Of a stretch of 62,653 nt of DNA, positions 9,584 through 18,050 are shown piece by piece. Numbering within the stretch: the first letter of the stretch is position 1; each line of letters starts with the position of its first letter. The notes under the pieces were generated by a model. It had not been told where the DNA came from. It saw only the letters and a list, made by a program, of their open reading frames with translations, and made no database searches. Source of the stretch: Desulfobacterales bacterium (lineage in GTDB: Bacteria > Desulfobacterota > Desulfobacteria > Desulfobacterales > JAAELO01); NCBI GenBank assembly GCA_024226555.1, contig JAAELO010000332.1, positions 1-62,653 on the forward strand, read 5' to 3'. The position numbers and the translations under genes were made by a program.

Positions 9584-10693
9584 TCAATATGCTTTTAATA
9601 AGATGTTTGTTATATCACCTTCTGAAGGTTGCCTTGGATTACCTTTTGTGCATGCATCATCAACAGCATGTTTAGAAATTATTGAAAGGTCTTCCTTAAA
9701 ATCTTTTTCATTGACTCCGGCTTCACTTATTTTAACCGGAATTCCCATCTCTTTATTTAAGTTGTATATTGACTGAATTAAAAACTCTGTTCCATCTTCA
9801 ACTGATGAACCTTGATAACCAACCATTTCAGCAATAAGCCTGTATTTTTCTCCAACATCAAAACTGTTGAACCTGATAACATAAGGTAGCATCATGGAAT
9901 TCGCCTTACCATGTGGAATATGGTACATTCCACCCAAACTGTGTGCTATGCTGTGAGTTATTCCAAGACCACTATTATTAAATGCCATACCAGCCATACA
10001 GGATGCTAAAAGCATATTTTCCCGGGCTTCCATATCATCACCGTTTTTATATGCGCGCATCAGAAACCTGAAAACATATTTAATTGCATATTCAGAATAT
10101 ATATTGGTAAAAGCGTTTGAACCCCTTGAAGTATAAGCTTCAATAGCATGTGTCAAAACATCCATGCCTGTTGCAGCTGTAACCTGTGGTGGAACAGTTC
10201 GTGTAAACCTTGCATCAAGTATTGCCATATCCGGAATCATTAACTCATCAACAAGAGGAATTTTGATCTCATTCTCTTTATCAGTCACTACTGAAATTGC
10301 TGTTACTTCAGATCCGGTTCCACTTGTTGTCGGGATAGCTACAAGAGTTGGTTTTTTTTCATCATTTAAGGCTTTACAACCAAAATACATGATTGCTTTT
10401 GCTGCATCTATTGCAGAACCACCACCAAGAGCAATTACAAGGTCTGCTTTGTGGTTTAGAAGATCAACTGTTCCCTTCTTGATCGTTTCAAGTGAGGGAT
10501 CTGGTTCTACTTTGTCAAAAACAAAATGACAAATTCCAGCACGGTCCAGATGACTTATAATCCGACTTATAAAACCGGATTTTACCATAAAAGGGTCAGT
10601 TACTATAAAAGCACTCTTTGCTTTTATATTCTCAAGTACTTCCATGGCATCGGTACCATAACAGATCTTTGTTCTTCCATTAAACTGCGTCAT
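9584..10693 (-). CDS. Iron-containing alcohol dehydrogenase (EutG/PduQ/CutO type)
   Basis: A 369-aa type III alcohol dehydrogenase. It has GGGSAIDAAKA for NAD+ binding and the metal set D..H...H...H in MDVLTHAIEAY and HSIAHSLGGMYHIPHG. It would reduce acetaldehyde to ethanol inside the compartment and regenerate NAD+. It lies between a shell gene and pduS in the cut operon. It is the only alcohol dehydrogenase in either BMC locus, so the ethanolamine compartment either borrows it or uses one encoded elsewhere. Confidence 0.9.
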   Translation of the reverse strand: MTQFNGRTKICYGTDAMEVLENIKAKSAFIVTDPFMVKSGFISRIISHLDRAGICHFVFDKVEPDPSLETIKKGTVDLLNHKADLVIALGGGSAIDAAKAIMYFGCKALNDEKKPTLVAIPTTSGTGSEVTAISVVTDKENEIKIPLVDELMIPDMAILDARFTRTVPPQVTAATGMDVLTHAIEAYTSRGSNAFTNIYSEYAIKYVFRFLMRAYKNGDDMEARENMLLASCMAGMAFNNSGLGITHSIAHSLGGMYHIPHGKANSMMLPYVIRFNSFDVGEKYRLIAEMVGYQGSSVEDGTEFLIQSIYNLNKEMGIPVKISEAGVNEKDFKEDLSIISKHAVDDACTKGNPRQPSEGDITNILLKAY

Positions 10694-10822
10694 TTCTATC
10701 CTTACAACATTTTTATATCTGTCAGGAATTATTAAATTCCATTTTTTTATTCTTTATAGGTAAGCTAAGTCGCACTTGTTAAAAAACCTGTCATTACAAG
10801 TGCAACTTTAACTTTGACAATT

Positions 10823-11104
10823 TTACTCTGCTTTTTTTACTGGTAAAATTAGTTCTACTTCACTGTGTGGTCTTGGAATAACGTGTACACTTACAAGTTC
10901 ACCAACACGTTCTGCTGCTGCAGAACCGGCATCTGTTGCAGCTTTTACAGCACCAACATCTCCACGAACCATTACAGTTACAAGTCCACTTCCAATTTGC
11001 TCACGACCTACAAGCTCAACATTAGCTGCTTTTACCATTGCATCAGCTGCTTCAACTGCGCCAACAAGTCCTTTTGTTTCAATCATTCCTAGTGCGTTGT
11101 TCAT
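10823..11104 (-). CDS. eutM: Hexameric BMC shell protein (EutM/PduA type)
   Basis: A single-BMC-domain protein of 93 aa ([24 protein letters not shown], then [10 protein letters not shown]) that builds the hexagonal facets and metabolite pores. Its [14 protein letters not shown] segment matches the ethanolamine-locus copy at 42062 better than the other EutM in its own locus (14200). That indicates the two chassis descend from one cassette. A strong AAGGAG lies seven bases before the ATG. Confidence 0.95.
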   Translation of the reverse strand: MNNALGMIETKGLVGAVEAADAMVKAANVELVGREQIGSGLVTVMVRGDVGAVKAATDAGSAAAERVGELVSVHVIPRPHSEVELILPVKKAE

Positions 11105-11157
11105 TGTTTTCTCCTTACTTTTTTAATAAAATCTATCTATTTACAATCTATTATTAT

Positions 11158-11235
11158 GGAATCTCTAATAACTGTCTTTTCACCGAACTACTTAAGTTGT
11201 TTAAAAAACTAAACAACAGAATTATTATAGATTCC
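11158..11235. repeat. RepA repeat, copy 5 (short)
   Basis: About 78 bp with GGAATCTCTAATAACTG at one end and ATTATAGATTCC at the other. The shortened centre contains AAGTTGTTT/AAACAAC. It sits between the BMC-T gene and the downstream eutM. Orientation is unclear because both ends resemble the same arm. Confidence 0.7.
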
Positions 11236-11770
11236 TATTAGTTATTGCTTTTAAAACCGAATCATTTGGTGATGGTAGAACAACAGCATCAATCAGACTT
11301 TTTCCAAGCATTTTTTTTGCTGCGTCTGTTGCTTCTGTAACAGATGCAATATCACCATTTATAACAAAATATGATTTTCCATTAATTCCCTGACCAGTAA
11401 CAAGACGTATTATATTAACTGATGCCTGTTTAACAGCGCAATCAGCCGCAGCAACTCCAAATGATGCTTTTCTGCACTCTATAATACCGATTGCTCCCTC
11501 TTCAGCCATAGTTGCTTTTTTAAGAGCTGTCATTACTTGTCCTGATACATTGGAAAGAATAAAGCTACCGGCAAGAGAACGGTTTGATTCCCGGGCAAGT
11601 TCAACAGATGTTTGCACAGAAGCTCTATTGCCGGATACAAAAATCATGTATCTTCCGGAGCAAATTGTTGAAGCACGAACAAGTTCAACATCAGCACCTT
11701 TCATCATGATATCTGCAAGCTCTACTCCTGCTGCAATACTTCTGCTTTCAACTATTCCAAGTGTATCCAT
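11225..11770 (-). CDS. Tandem-domain (BMC-T) shell protein, divergent PduT-like
   Basis: A 181-aa protein with two BMC domains. The first holds a Cys at position 37 in STICSGRY, matching the iron-sulfur Cys of PduT, so a pore cluster is possible. It is clearly different from the other PduT in this operon (7664): the loop is ICSGRY instead of TCPGRY and the second half has diverged. The ethanolamine locus has no counterpart in this position. Its last bases overlap a short RepA repeat. Confidence 0.85.
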   Translation of the reverse strand: MDTLGIVESRSIAAGVELADIMMKGADVELVRASTICSGRYMIFVSGNRASVQTSVELARESNRSLAGSFILSNVSGQVMTALKKATMAEEGAIGIIECRKASFGVAAADCAVKQASVNIIRLVTGQGINGKSYFVINGDIASVTEATDAAKKMLGKSLIDAVVLPSPNDSVLKAITNRNL

Positions 11771-11774
11771 TTAC

Positions 11775-12035
11775 TTATGCCTCTACGATCTCATCAATTA
11801 TTCCGACAATAGCCGCATCAACCGGAGCTTCCTGATTTTTTAAGGCTTTTCTGGCTGAACTACCTGTTGTAACAAGTACTTGATCACCAATACCAGCGCT
11901 TGCAATATCAACAGCCACAAATGTTTCGTCTGTTTTGGAACTCCCAATTCTTTTAACTATCATCAGCTTCAGACCACTAAGAGAATCCTCTTTTTTAGTA
12001 GCCCAAACATTTCCGATAACTTCACATATAATCAT
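11775..12035 (-). CDS. eutN: EutN/CcmL-type pentameric vertex protein
   Basis: An 86-aa pentameric vertex protein (MIICEVIGNVWATKKEDSLSGLKLMIV, then DQVLVTTGSSAR and PVDAAIVGIID). Pentamers close the corners of the polyhedral shell. It is four bases upstream of the BMC-T gene and probably translationally coupled. The paralogue at 41367 is 11 residues longer. Confidence 0.93.
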   Translation of the reverse strand: MIICEVIGNVWATKKEDSLSGLKLMIVKRIGSSKTDETFVAVDIASAGIGDQVLVTTGSSARKALKNQEAPVDAAIVGIIDEIVEA

Positions 12036-12049
12036 TTTTCTGTTAATCC

Positions 12050-12637
12050 TTAACTTTTCAAAAGTTTAACATTTTTTTCTCTGGCAATTTCCACTGCAAG
12101 AGGTGTTATAATCGCTTTTTTTGACACTTCAAGAGCTAAAACACCATCCTGCACAGCCTTAACAATGTCTTTTTCAGTAATAAGGCCTTTTTTTACTTTC
12201 AATGATTCAGTCTTTTCTTCAATCATCGTTAGTCCAAACGCAGCTAAACTCTCTTCATATGACTCATAAAGTTTATACAAAGATTCGGGTGCTGTTTTTA
12301 AATATGATTTATACTCAAATTCAAGCGTCTCGACCTTAACTCCTGATAGAAGAAGTTTTACAACTTTTTCAACAAGGGGTTCAGAAGTTCTTCCAAGAGC
12401 TATATCAGCCATTCTGCCGCAAGACAGAGTAGGAAGAACATAACGAGAAGGTTTTTTACTTCCTAAATCATCATCAAGGAATAAGATTTCGACTTCATCC
12501 CCAAGATACTCAAGAACAGGAAAAACAAGATCACAACCTCTGTTCTCAAGAACAAATACACAATCTTTTTCCTTTTCCCCGTTTATATTTTTAAGAACCT
12601 CCTGGGTTATGGTTCTGATTATTTCATTTAAATCCAT
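12050..12637 (-). CDS. Conserved BMC-locus protein (eut_hyp/PduM-like)
   Basis: A 195-aa protein of the family found in Firmicutes-type ethanolamine operons. It matches the 195-aa protein at 40769 in length and pattern: CGRMADIALGR, LYESYEESLAAFGLTMIEE, ITPLAVEIAREKNVKLLKS. The C-terminal half resembles PduM, which is needed for compartment integrity. The N-terminal amphipathic helix (LNEIIRTITQEVLKNI) looks like an encapsulation peptide, so it is probably luminal. Its biochemical role is unknown. Confidence 0.75.
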   Translation of the reverse strand: MDLNEIIRTITQEVLKNINGEKEKDCVFVLENRGCDLVFPVLEYLGDEVEILFLDDDLGSKKPSRYVLPTLSCGRMADIALGRTSEPLVEKVVKLLLSGVKVETLEFEYKSYLKTAPESLYKLYESYEESLAAFGLTMIEEKTESLKVKKGLITEKDIVKAVQDGVLALEVSKKAIITPLAVEIAREKNVKLLKS

Positions 12638-12645
12638 ATACCCTC

Positions 12646-13467
12646 CTAATCAAAACAATTCATTGCAATACCCATGGGTGTTACAAGAAATGGATTTGCA
12701 GGTTTATAAACAGGAATGCCTGTTTCCTTTTCAATCACTTCCTCAATCTTAGAAAGACAACATGTTCCACCTACAAGATATATCGCTGAAATATCACGTC
12801 CTTTAATATGATTGTTTATGATTGAAGAAATTTTCTGGATTACTGGTATTACAACCGGCAGTATTTCTCTCTGTTTATCTTTCTTTTTCTTCAGATTCTC
12901 AGCTTCTTCGAAACTGATTTTGTAACTTCCGGATACTACCAGTGAGAAATGAGTTCCTCCGGTCGCTTCATCAGCAACATAAACAACTTTACCATCTTCA
13001 ATAACAGATAGTCCTGTTGTTCCTCCGCCAATATCAACTATAACGCCATTTTTTACATCAAGAACTGCATTGGCTGCTGTTGGTTCATCAAGAACTTTAG
13101 TTACTTCAAGTCCTGCACCTTCAACAACGTAACTATGAGTTTTACAATCCTTATTACCAGTTTCCGGTGGTACAGCAATCGCTGCCTTTTCTAAAGAACG
13201 TCCAAGCCTTTTTTCAAGATCTTCAACAAGTTTTCTAACTATTCTGGTTGCACCAATATAATCAACAACAAGACCATCCTTAATTACCTGTGCAAACTCC
13301 ATTGCACATGCAACAGGCTTTTTCTGACTATTTAAAACAACAACAACTATATAAGCTGTTCCAAGATCCACCCCAACATAAAGCTTTTCGTCAGGTAAGA
13401 TAGATGCTGTTTCATCAAGACAACTCTCAAGGTCTCTTATTTGTTGATCAATGAATGTGAAGTCCAC
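12646..13467 (-). CDS. eutJ: EutJ-like Hsp70/actin-fold ATPase
   Basis: A 273-aa actin-fold ATPase. YVGVDLGTAYIVVV is phosphate loop 1, VDIGGGTTGLSV is phosphate loop 2, and DEPTAAN and ADEATGG match EutJ throughout. EutJ is thought to act as a chaperone for compartment enzymes. A GTG start at 13467 is chosen because AGGAG lies seven bases upstream and a longer reading would overlap pduL much further. The chosen start still overlaps pduL by 20 bp. The ethanolamine locus has no EutJ and carries EutT in the corresponding position. Confidence 0.88.
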   Translation of the reverse strand: MDFTFIDQQIRDLESCLDETASILPDEKLYVGVDLGTAYIVVVVLNSQKKPVACAMEFAQVIKDGLVVDYIGATRIVRKLVEDLEKRLGRSLEKAAIAVPPETGNKDCKTHSYVVEGAGLEVTKVLDEPTAANAVLDVKNGVIVDIGGGTTGLSVIEDGKVVYVADEATGGTHFSLVVSGSYKISFEEAENLKKKKDKQREILPVVIPVIQKISSIINNHIKGRDISAIYLVGGTCCLSKIEEVIEKETGIPVYKPANPFLVTPMGIAMNCFD

Positions 13468-14137
13468 GACTTGTCTCCTTATGTTTACCAACAATTCTGC
13501 CAGAAACATTTTTATTCCAGCCCGCACCATTTCCCTCATCCAGATCTATATGCATTGAAAGTCTGAAGTTTTCATTTGTTCGAACACAAACATCCTCAAG
13601 AATAGCTGGTCTGTCACCATCGATGTGAACACTTACAAGGTCTTTATCTGAAACACCCATTTTAAGAGCTTCACCTGGTGTCATATGTATGTGACGTCCT
13701 GCTACAATCAAGCCTTTTTCAAGACCTACTATGCCTTTATGTGACGCTAAAATAATTCCAGGAGTTCCATCAATATCTCCGGAATGCTTTACAGGAGTCT
13801 CTGTACCAAGTATTCTTGCATCAGTTTTTGAGATCTCAACCTGAGAGAAATCTCTTGATGGACCAAGAATTGCTACATTATCTATGACACCTTTTGGGCC
13901 AATTAATCGAACCCTCTCTTTACACAGAAACTGTCCAGGTTGGGACAGTTCCCTCACGTGAGTTAGAGGACCACCAAAAAGAGCGATAGCGTCTTGCTCG
14001 CTTAGATGAACATGTCGTGCTGAAAGTTCTACCGGAATGGCAATACTTTCTTTTGAATCAACCAGGGAGGTTGGCGCCTCATTCACAAGCTGATTCATCA
14101 CTTTATTTATAATATCTTCTACAATTTTCTCGTTCAT
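13448..14137 (-). CDS. pduL: PduL-type phosphate acyltransferase (phosphotransacetylase)
   Basis: Converts acetyl-CoA and phosphate to acetyl phosphate, freeing CoA inside the shell. The two PduL domains show the zinc histidines in ELSARHVHLSE and AGRHIHMTP, with ELSQPGQFL and LGPSRDFSQVEIS between. The start at 14137 (MNEKIVEDII) is preferred over one 36 bases upstream: GGAG lies nine bases before it and the paralogue at 39985 starts the same way. The first 18 residues form a likely encapsulation helix. Confidence 0.92.
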   Translation of the reverse strand: MNEKIVEDIINKVMNQLVNEAPTSLVDSKESIAIPVELSARHVHLSEQDAIALFGGPLTHVRELSQPGQFLCKERVRLIGPKGVIDNVAILGPSRDFSQVEISKTDARILGTETPVKHSGDIDGTPGIILASHKGIVGLEKGLIVAGRHIHMTPGEALKMGVSDKDLVSVHIDGDRPAILEDVCVRTNENFRLSMHIDLDEGNGAGWNKNVSGRIVGKHKETSRGLHIH

Positions 14138-14199
14138 TAAATGCTCCGCAAACTCACTACTGGGAATCTCCAAAGATTCCTTGTTTTCCGATTAATACT

Positions 14200-14481
14200 C
14201 TATTCTATATTTGTTAAAATCTGTTCTACTTCGCTGTGAGGACGAGGAATTACATGAACACTTACAAGTTCACCTAATCTATCCGCAGCCGCAGCTCCTG
14301 CATCTGTTGCAGCTTTAACAGCACCAACATCTCCACGAACCATAACGGTAACAAGACCAGCACCAATCTGAGTACGACCAATAAGAGTTACATTTGCAGC
14401 TTTTACCATGGAATCAGCAGCTTCAATAGCTCCAACTAATCCTTTTGTTTCAACCATTCCTAATGCACTTTGTGATGACAT
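14200..14481 (-). CDS. eutM: Hexameric BMC shell protein (EutM/PduA type)
   Basis: A 93-aa single-domain shell protein. [14 protein letters not shown] matches the copy at 38915, which also follows the aldehyde dehydrogenase gene, better than the second EutM of its own operon. AAGGAG precedes the ATG by ten bases. It probably forms the main facet hexamer with a small polar pore. Confidence 0.95.
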   Translation of the reverse strand: MSSQSALGMVETKGLVGAIEAADSMVKAANVTLIGRTQIGAGLVTVMVRGDVGAVKAATDAGAAAADRLGELVSVHVIPRPHSEVEQILTNIE

Positions 14482-14524
14482 TTTATTATCTCCTTATTGT
14501 TTTTACTTATTCTTAAACCTGAGC

Positions 14525-15964
14525 TTAAGCCATTTTTTTTAATTGTTCTATTATAAGTGCCGTAACTGCACTAATATCTGTTTCAGAAATTTCAACTTTA
14601 GACTGCGTATCTTCACACATCTCATTTCCAAGATCATAAGCAACACGTCTTATGTTCATAAGATTTAATGGAGTAACGTTATCTGAGGTAGCACTACCAC
14701 CGATTGTTCCGCATCCAAGAGTAAATGAAGGGAACAGATTTGTTGTTATTCCAACAGCTCCATGGGTTGAAGGTGTATTTACAAGCATTCTTGAAACTGG
14801 TTTCTTCATACCAAATTCACGAATTACTTCCTCATTTTTTGAGTGAATAACAAGAGAGTGACCAATTCCACCATTTTTAAGAATCTTAAAGCAAAGCTCA
14901 CAACCTTCTTTCCAGTCACTTACTGTGTAGAAACCGATCAAAGAAGTTAGTTTCTCTTTTGAGAAAGGATATTTTGGACCAACACCTTCCTCTTCACAGA
15001 TCATCAGACGTGTGCCATCTGGTATCTCAATACCAGCAAGATCAGCTATATATTTAGCATCACGACCAACTATTTTAGGGTTCATATCACCATTAGGCCG
15101 TTCCATAACTCTTTTCACTTTTTCAAGTTTCTCACCCTCAAGGAAATAACCACCATTAGCTATTAAAGATTTCTTAACTTTATCTGCAATAACTGACTCA
15201 GCAATAATTGACTGTTCTGAAGCACATACAGTTCCGTTATCAAAGGTCTTACTCTTAAAAATCTTACTTACAGCATCTTCAACATCAGCACTTCTTTCAA
15301 TGAAAGCAGGTACATTACCAGCACCTACACCAAGAGCAGGAGTTCCTGAGCTGTATGCAGCTTTAACCATTCCAGGGCCACCTGTTGCCAGAATCAGATC
15401 TGCAACTTTCATCAACTCAACACTACCTTCAATTGAAGGTAATCTCATAACGTTAACAAGATCTTTAGATACTCCACATTTATGCAGAACACCTCTAATC
15501 ATCTCAACTGTTTCCCAGATGCACTTTTGAGCACTTGGGTGCGGTGTAAACACAATCGCATTTCCAGACTTTAGTGAGATCATTGATTTGTATATAGTTG
15601 TTGAAGTTGGGTTAGTTGAAGGGATAATACCTGCAATAACTCCCATTGGTGTAGCAATTTCGATGATTTTACCTTCTTTATCATCATTAAGAACACCAAT
15701 TGTCTTCATATCTTTTATTGCTTCGTAAAGTTTCTCACTAGCAAGTATGTTTTTTGCTTTTTTATCTTCAACTTTTCCAAAACCTGTCTCGTTTACAGCT
15801 AACTCAGCCAATGATTGTGCATGTTCCGTTGCTGTATCTGCGATCGCTTTGGTTATAGCATCTACTTTATCCTGTCCAAGCTCTGCAAAATCTGCCTGAG
15901 CTTTTTTAGCACTTCTTACAAGGGCACGTGCTTCCTGAATTGACAATAAGTCCTTATCTACCAT
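14525..15964 (-). CDS. CoA-acylating acetaldehyde dehydrogenase (EutE/CutF type)
   Basis: A 479-aa aldehyde dehydrogenase that oxidises the acetaldehyde made by CutC to acetyl-CoA with NAD+. The catalytic Cys is intact in [11 protein letters not shown], and PSTNPTSTT and [15 protein letters not shown] mark the CoA-acylating subgroup. The C-terminal [15 protein letters not shown] is a likely encapsulation helix. AGGAG lies eight bases before the ATG. It is closely related along its whole length to the eutE at 37402. Confidence 0.94.
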   Translation of the reverse strand: MVDKDLLSIQEARALVRSAKKAQADFAELGQDKVDAITKAIADTATEHAQSLAELAVNETGFGKVEDKKAKNILASEKLYEAIKDMKTIGVLNDDKEGKIIEIATPMGVIAGIIPSTNPTSTTIYKSMISLKSGNAIVFTPHPSAQKCIWETVEMIRGVLHKCGVSKDLVNVMRLPSIEGSVELMKVADLILATGGPGMVKAAYSSGTPALGVGAGNVPAFIERSADVEDAVSKIFKSKTFDNGTVCASEQSIIAESVIADKVKKSLIANGGYFLEGEKLEKVKRVMERPNGDMNPKIVGRDAKYIADLAGIEIPDGTRLMICEEEGVGPKYPFSKEKLTSLIGFYTVSDWKEGCELCFKILKNGGIGHSLVIHSKNEEVIREFGMKKPVSRMLVNTPSTHGAVGITTNLFPSFTLGCGTIGGSATSDNVTPLNLMNIRRVAYDLGNEMCEDTQSKVEISETDISAVTALIIEQLKKMA

Positions 15965-15967
15965 GGT

Positions 15968-16558
15968 TTACTCCTCTTTATCTCTGTAAGCTTTTTTAAT
16001 AGCCTCAATCAATTCTTTCTTTCGGGTTACATTGATCTTTTTACGAGCAACTGAAAACCCTTCAAAAGTTCTTGCAATTTGCCTAAGCTTACTAACACTC
16101 ATTTTTTTCAACTTAGAGATCTCATATCGGGAACTTTCAGATTGAATTCCCTTTCCACTATCTTTTTTACCCTCTGAATCTTGTTTGTCAATTTCAGATT
16201 TCTCGTCAATCAAACCAGTCTCTTCTTCAATGACCTCGGATTCAGTTTGTTCGACCATCTCCGGTTCAATATCCGACAATTCAGATGATTCTTTAAGAAT
16301 ATCTTCCAATCCATCAGCGGTTTTAGCTATAACTGTAACAGAGTGAACTGTTCCTAATCTCTCAGCAGCAACCTTTCCTGCTTCAACAGAAGCATTTACA
16401 GAGCTGACATCACCTGTCATCAGGATTGAAACCAGTCCTGCGCCCAGAAACTGATATTCCAAAAGTTCAACTTCTGCTGATTTAACCGCAGTATCTGCAG
16501 CTTCTATAGCTGGTACAAGACCAATTGTCTCAATTATTCCCAGAGCTTTGCCGTTCAT
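15968..16558 (-). CDS. BMC shell protein with acidic linker and C-terminal SAP/Rho-N-like domain (EutK-like)
   Basis: A 196-aa protein in three parts. A BMC domain (1-90, ALGIIETIGLVPAIEAADTAVKSA) is followed by an acidic, low-complexity linker (about 95-145, many Glu/Asp/Ser). A basic C-terminal module (150-196, KKMSVSKLRQIARTFEG and RKKELIEAI) resembles SAP/Rho-N helical extensions. Enterobacterial EutK also has a C-terminal nucleic-acid-binding-like domain, but of a different fold. The stop of the preceding gene overlaps this start. The same architecture recurs at 36770. Confidence 0.85.
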   Translation of the reverse strand: MNGKALGIIETIGLVPAIEAADTAVKSAEVELLEYQFLGAGLVSILMTGDVSSVNASVEAGKVAAERLGTVHSVTVIAKTADGLEDILKESSELSDIEPEMVEQTESEVIEEETGLIDEKSEIDKQDSEGKKDSGKGIQSESSRYEISKLKKMSVSKLRQIARTFEGFSVARKKINVTRKKELIEAIKKAYRDKEE

Positions 16559-16559
16559 T

Positions 16560-16883
16560 TTAATACCTCGCTGGGTTTTCTGCTATTTTCTGAATAGCTT
16601 CTGCAAATGCTTCACAGGACTTTTCAGATATCTCATTTAGAAGACCTTTACTTTGCATCATTTCAAGTGCAGTATCTATCATATAGCTGCTGATTTCATT
16701 CTTACATGAAGCATCTTCACAGGAAGGCATGTTTTCTTTACTTCCAATAAAAATCTCTAACCCTGCAGCTTTTACTGCATCTTTTGCAGATGGGGTCATA
16801 ATTGTATTAGCGTTAATACAAAGTGTTTTTTGACCCTGTTTTAAAATTTTCTTAATGTCGTCTGCACAAATTAATTTTTTCAT
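16560..16883 (-). CDS. EutQ N-terminal-domain-like protein (no cupin)
   Basis: A 107-aa protein whose start KKLICADDIKKILKQGQ and TIMTPSAKDAVKAAGLEI resemble the first 50 residues of enterobacterial EutQ. It stops before the cupin domain. The ATG at 16883 is preferred over a GTG six bases upstream because AAGGA then sits at normal spacing. The ethanolamine locus has a similar short protein at 41725, but the cut locus has no separate EutQ cupin. The role is unknown. Confidence 0.65.
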   Translation of the reverse strand: MKKLICADDIKKILKQGQKTLCINANTIMTPSAKDAVKAAGLEIFIGSKENMPSCEDASCKNEISSYMIDTALEMMQSKGLLNEISEKSCEAFAEAIQKIAENPARY

Positions 16884-16906
16884 TTCCACATCCTTTACGC
16901 TTTAAT

Positions 16907-16932
16907 GGAACCTCAAAATAATTTGAGGTTCC
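16907..16932. repeat. Minimal RepA-like hairpin
   Basis: A perfect inverted repeat with 11-bp arms (GGAACCTCAAA / TTTGAGGTTCC) and a 4-base loop. It consists of little more than the RepA ends joined together. It lies between cutD and the EutQ-N-like gene and would form a stable mRNA hairpin within the operon. Confidence 0.7.
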
Positions 16933-16972
16933 TATTAAAACCGAATTTCCAGATTATCGTTTAGATAACGCC

Positions 16973-17914
16973 CTAATGCCTGATAACTGAAACCGGAAAG
17001 TTATATTTTTTTATATTACTTTCAATTTTCATCAGTTCTTCTTCTGTCAAACCAGGATCATTATTCAGTGGATAATTCCACCCCAGTTGTTTGTACTTAT
17101 TTACTCCCAGTTTATGATAAGGAAGAAGATCCACTCCTTTAAAACCTTTGTATTCACGGAATGGTTCCAGAAAATCAATTAGTTTTTTAATATCATTCTC
17201 ACTGTCATTCACATTTTTTAACAGTGGTACTCTTATTCTCACATTTTTTCTGTTTTGAAGAAGTAATTTCAGGTTTCTCAAAATAGATTCATTACGAACT
17301 CCTGTGAGTTTATAATGTATTTCTGAATCCATATGTTTTATGTCAAAGAGAAAGAGATCCGTAAATTCAGCAACTTTCATCAATGCCTCAGGCTTTGCAT
17401 AACCGCATGTTTCCACGGCGGTATTTATGCCTCGCTGCTTGCATACATTAAGTAGGTTAACCACTGCTTCAGGCTGCATTAAAGCTTCACCACCACCCAG
17501 TGTTAATCCGCCTTCTGACATCTCATAAAAGGCTCTATCCTCTTCAACAATCTCCATTATTTCTGAGATTGTTTTCACTTCGCCAACAACGGATAAAGCT
17601 TTTGCTGTGCATACCTCTTCACATTTTCTGCAACCTATACATTCACTTCCATCAACAAACTCATGCTTCTCATTTATTGGTGAAAGCTTATGTACTCCTG
17701 TGGGACAAACAGAAACACATGCACCGCAATCAACGCACTGACTCTCTTTGTACATCACCTGATGTTTCTTCTTCTGACTTTCAGGATTTGAGCACCATTT
17801 GCAACGAAGTGGACACCCTTTGAAGAAAACAATAGTTCTCACTCCAGGCCCATCATACATGTTGTACTTTTGTATGTTGAATATCAGTGCTTTTCTTTCA
17901 ATCATGTCGCTCAT
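16973..17914 (-). CDS. cutD: Choline TMA-lyase-activating enzyme (radical SAM)
   Basis: A 313-aa glycyl-radical-enzyme activase. CPLRCKWC is the radical-SAM CxxxCxxC motif. Two ferredoxin-type clusters follow, CVDCGACVSVCP and CIGCRKCEEVC, the extra domain of this activase subgroup. GGLTLGGGEALMQ is the conserved SAM-binding segment. It installs the glycyl radical on CutC, encoded directly upstream. The ATG at 17914 is used, although TTG at 17923 or ATG at 17905 are possible and no strong ribosome site decides. It is oxygen sensitive, which implies anaerobic use. Confidence 0.93.
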   Translation of the reverse strand: MSDMIERKALIFNIQKYNMYDGPGVRTIVFFKGCPLRCKWCSNPESQKKKHQVMYKESQCVDCGACVSVCPTGVHKLSPINEKHEFVDGSECIGCRKCEEVCTAKALSVVGEVKTISEIMEIVEEDRAFYEMSEGGLTLGGGEALMQPEAVVNLLNVCKQRGINTAVETCGYAKPEALMKVAEFTDLFLFDIKHMDSEIHYKLTGVRNESILRNLKLLLQNRKNVRIRVPLLKNVNDSENDIKKLIDFLEPFREYKGFKGVDLLPYHKLGVNKYKQLGWNYPLNNDPGLTEEELMKIESNIKKYNFPVSVIRH

Positions 17915-17964
17915 AGTGCTCAAATTCCCGTTCTCATCTCATCTCATCTATTTATTACTTCAAA

Positions 17965-18046
17965 GGAATCTCTAATAACTGCCTATAAAACTAAAAGTTT
18001 TATAAACGCTATATTTCAATCAAAAATCTAGTTATTTTGAGGTTCC
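17965..18046 (-). repeat. RepA repeat, copy 6 (short, 82 bp)
   Basis: GGAATCTCTAATAACTG at the left and GAGGTTCC at the right with a shortened centre containing TATAAAACT/AGTTTTATA. It begins four bases beyond the cutC stop codon on the minus strand, in sense orientation, between cutC and cutD. Confidence 0.75.
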
Positions 18047-18050
18047 TTTT

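Noticed and set aside
13468-13539. Longer EutJ reading frame starting at 13539
   Set aside because: It would overlap pduL by 92 bases; the GTG at 13467 has AGGAG at good spacing and matches the EutJ family better.
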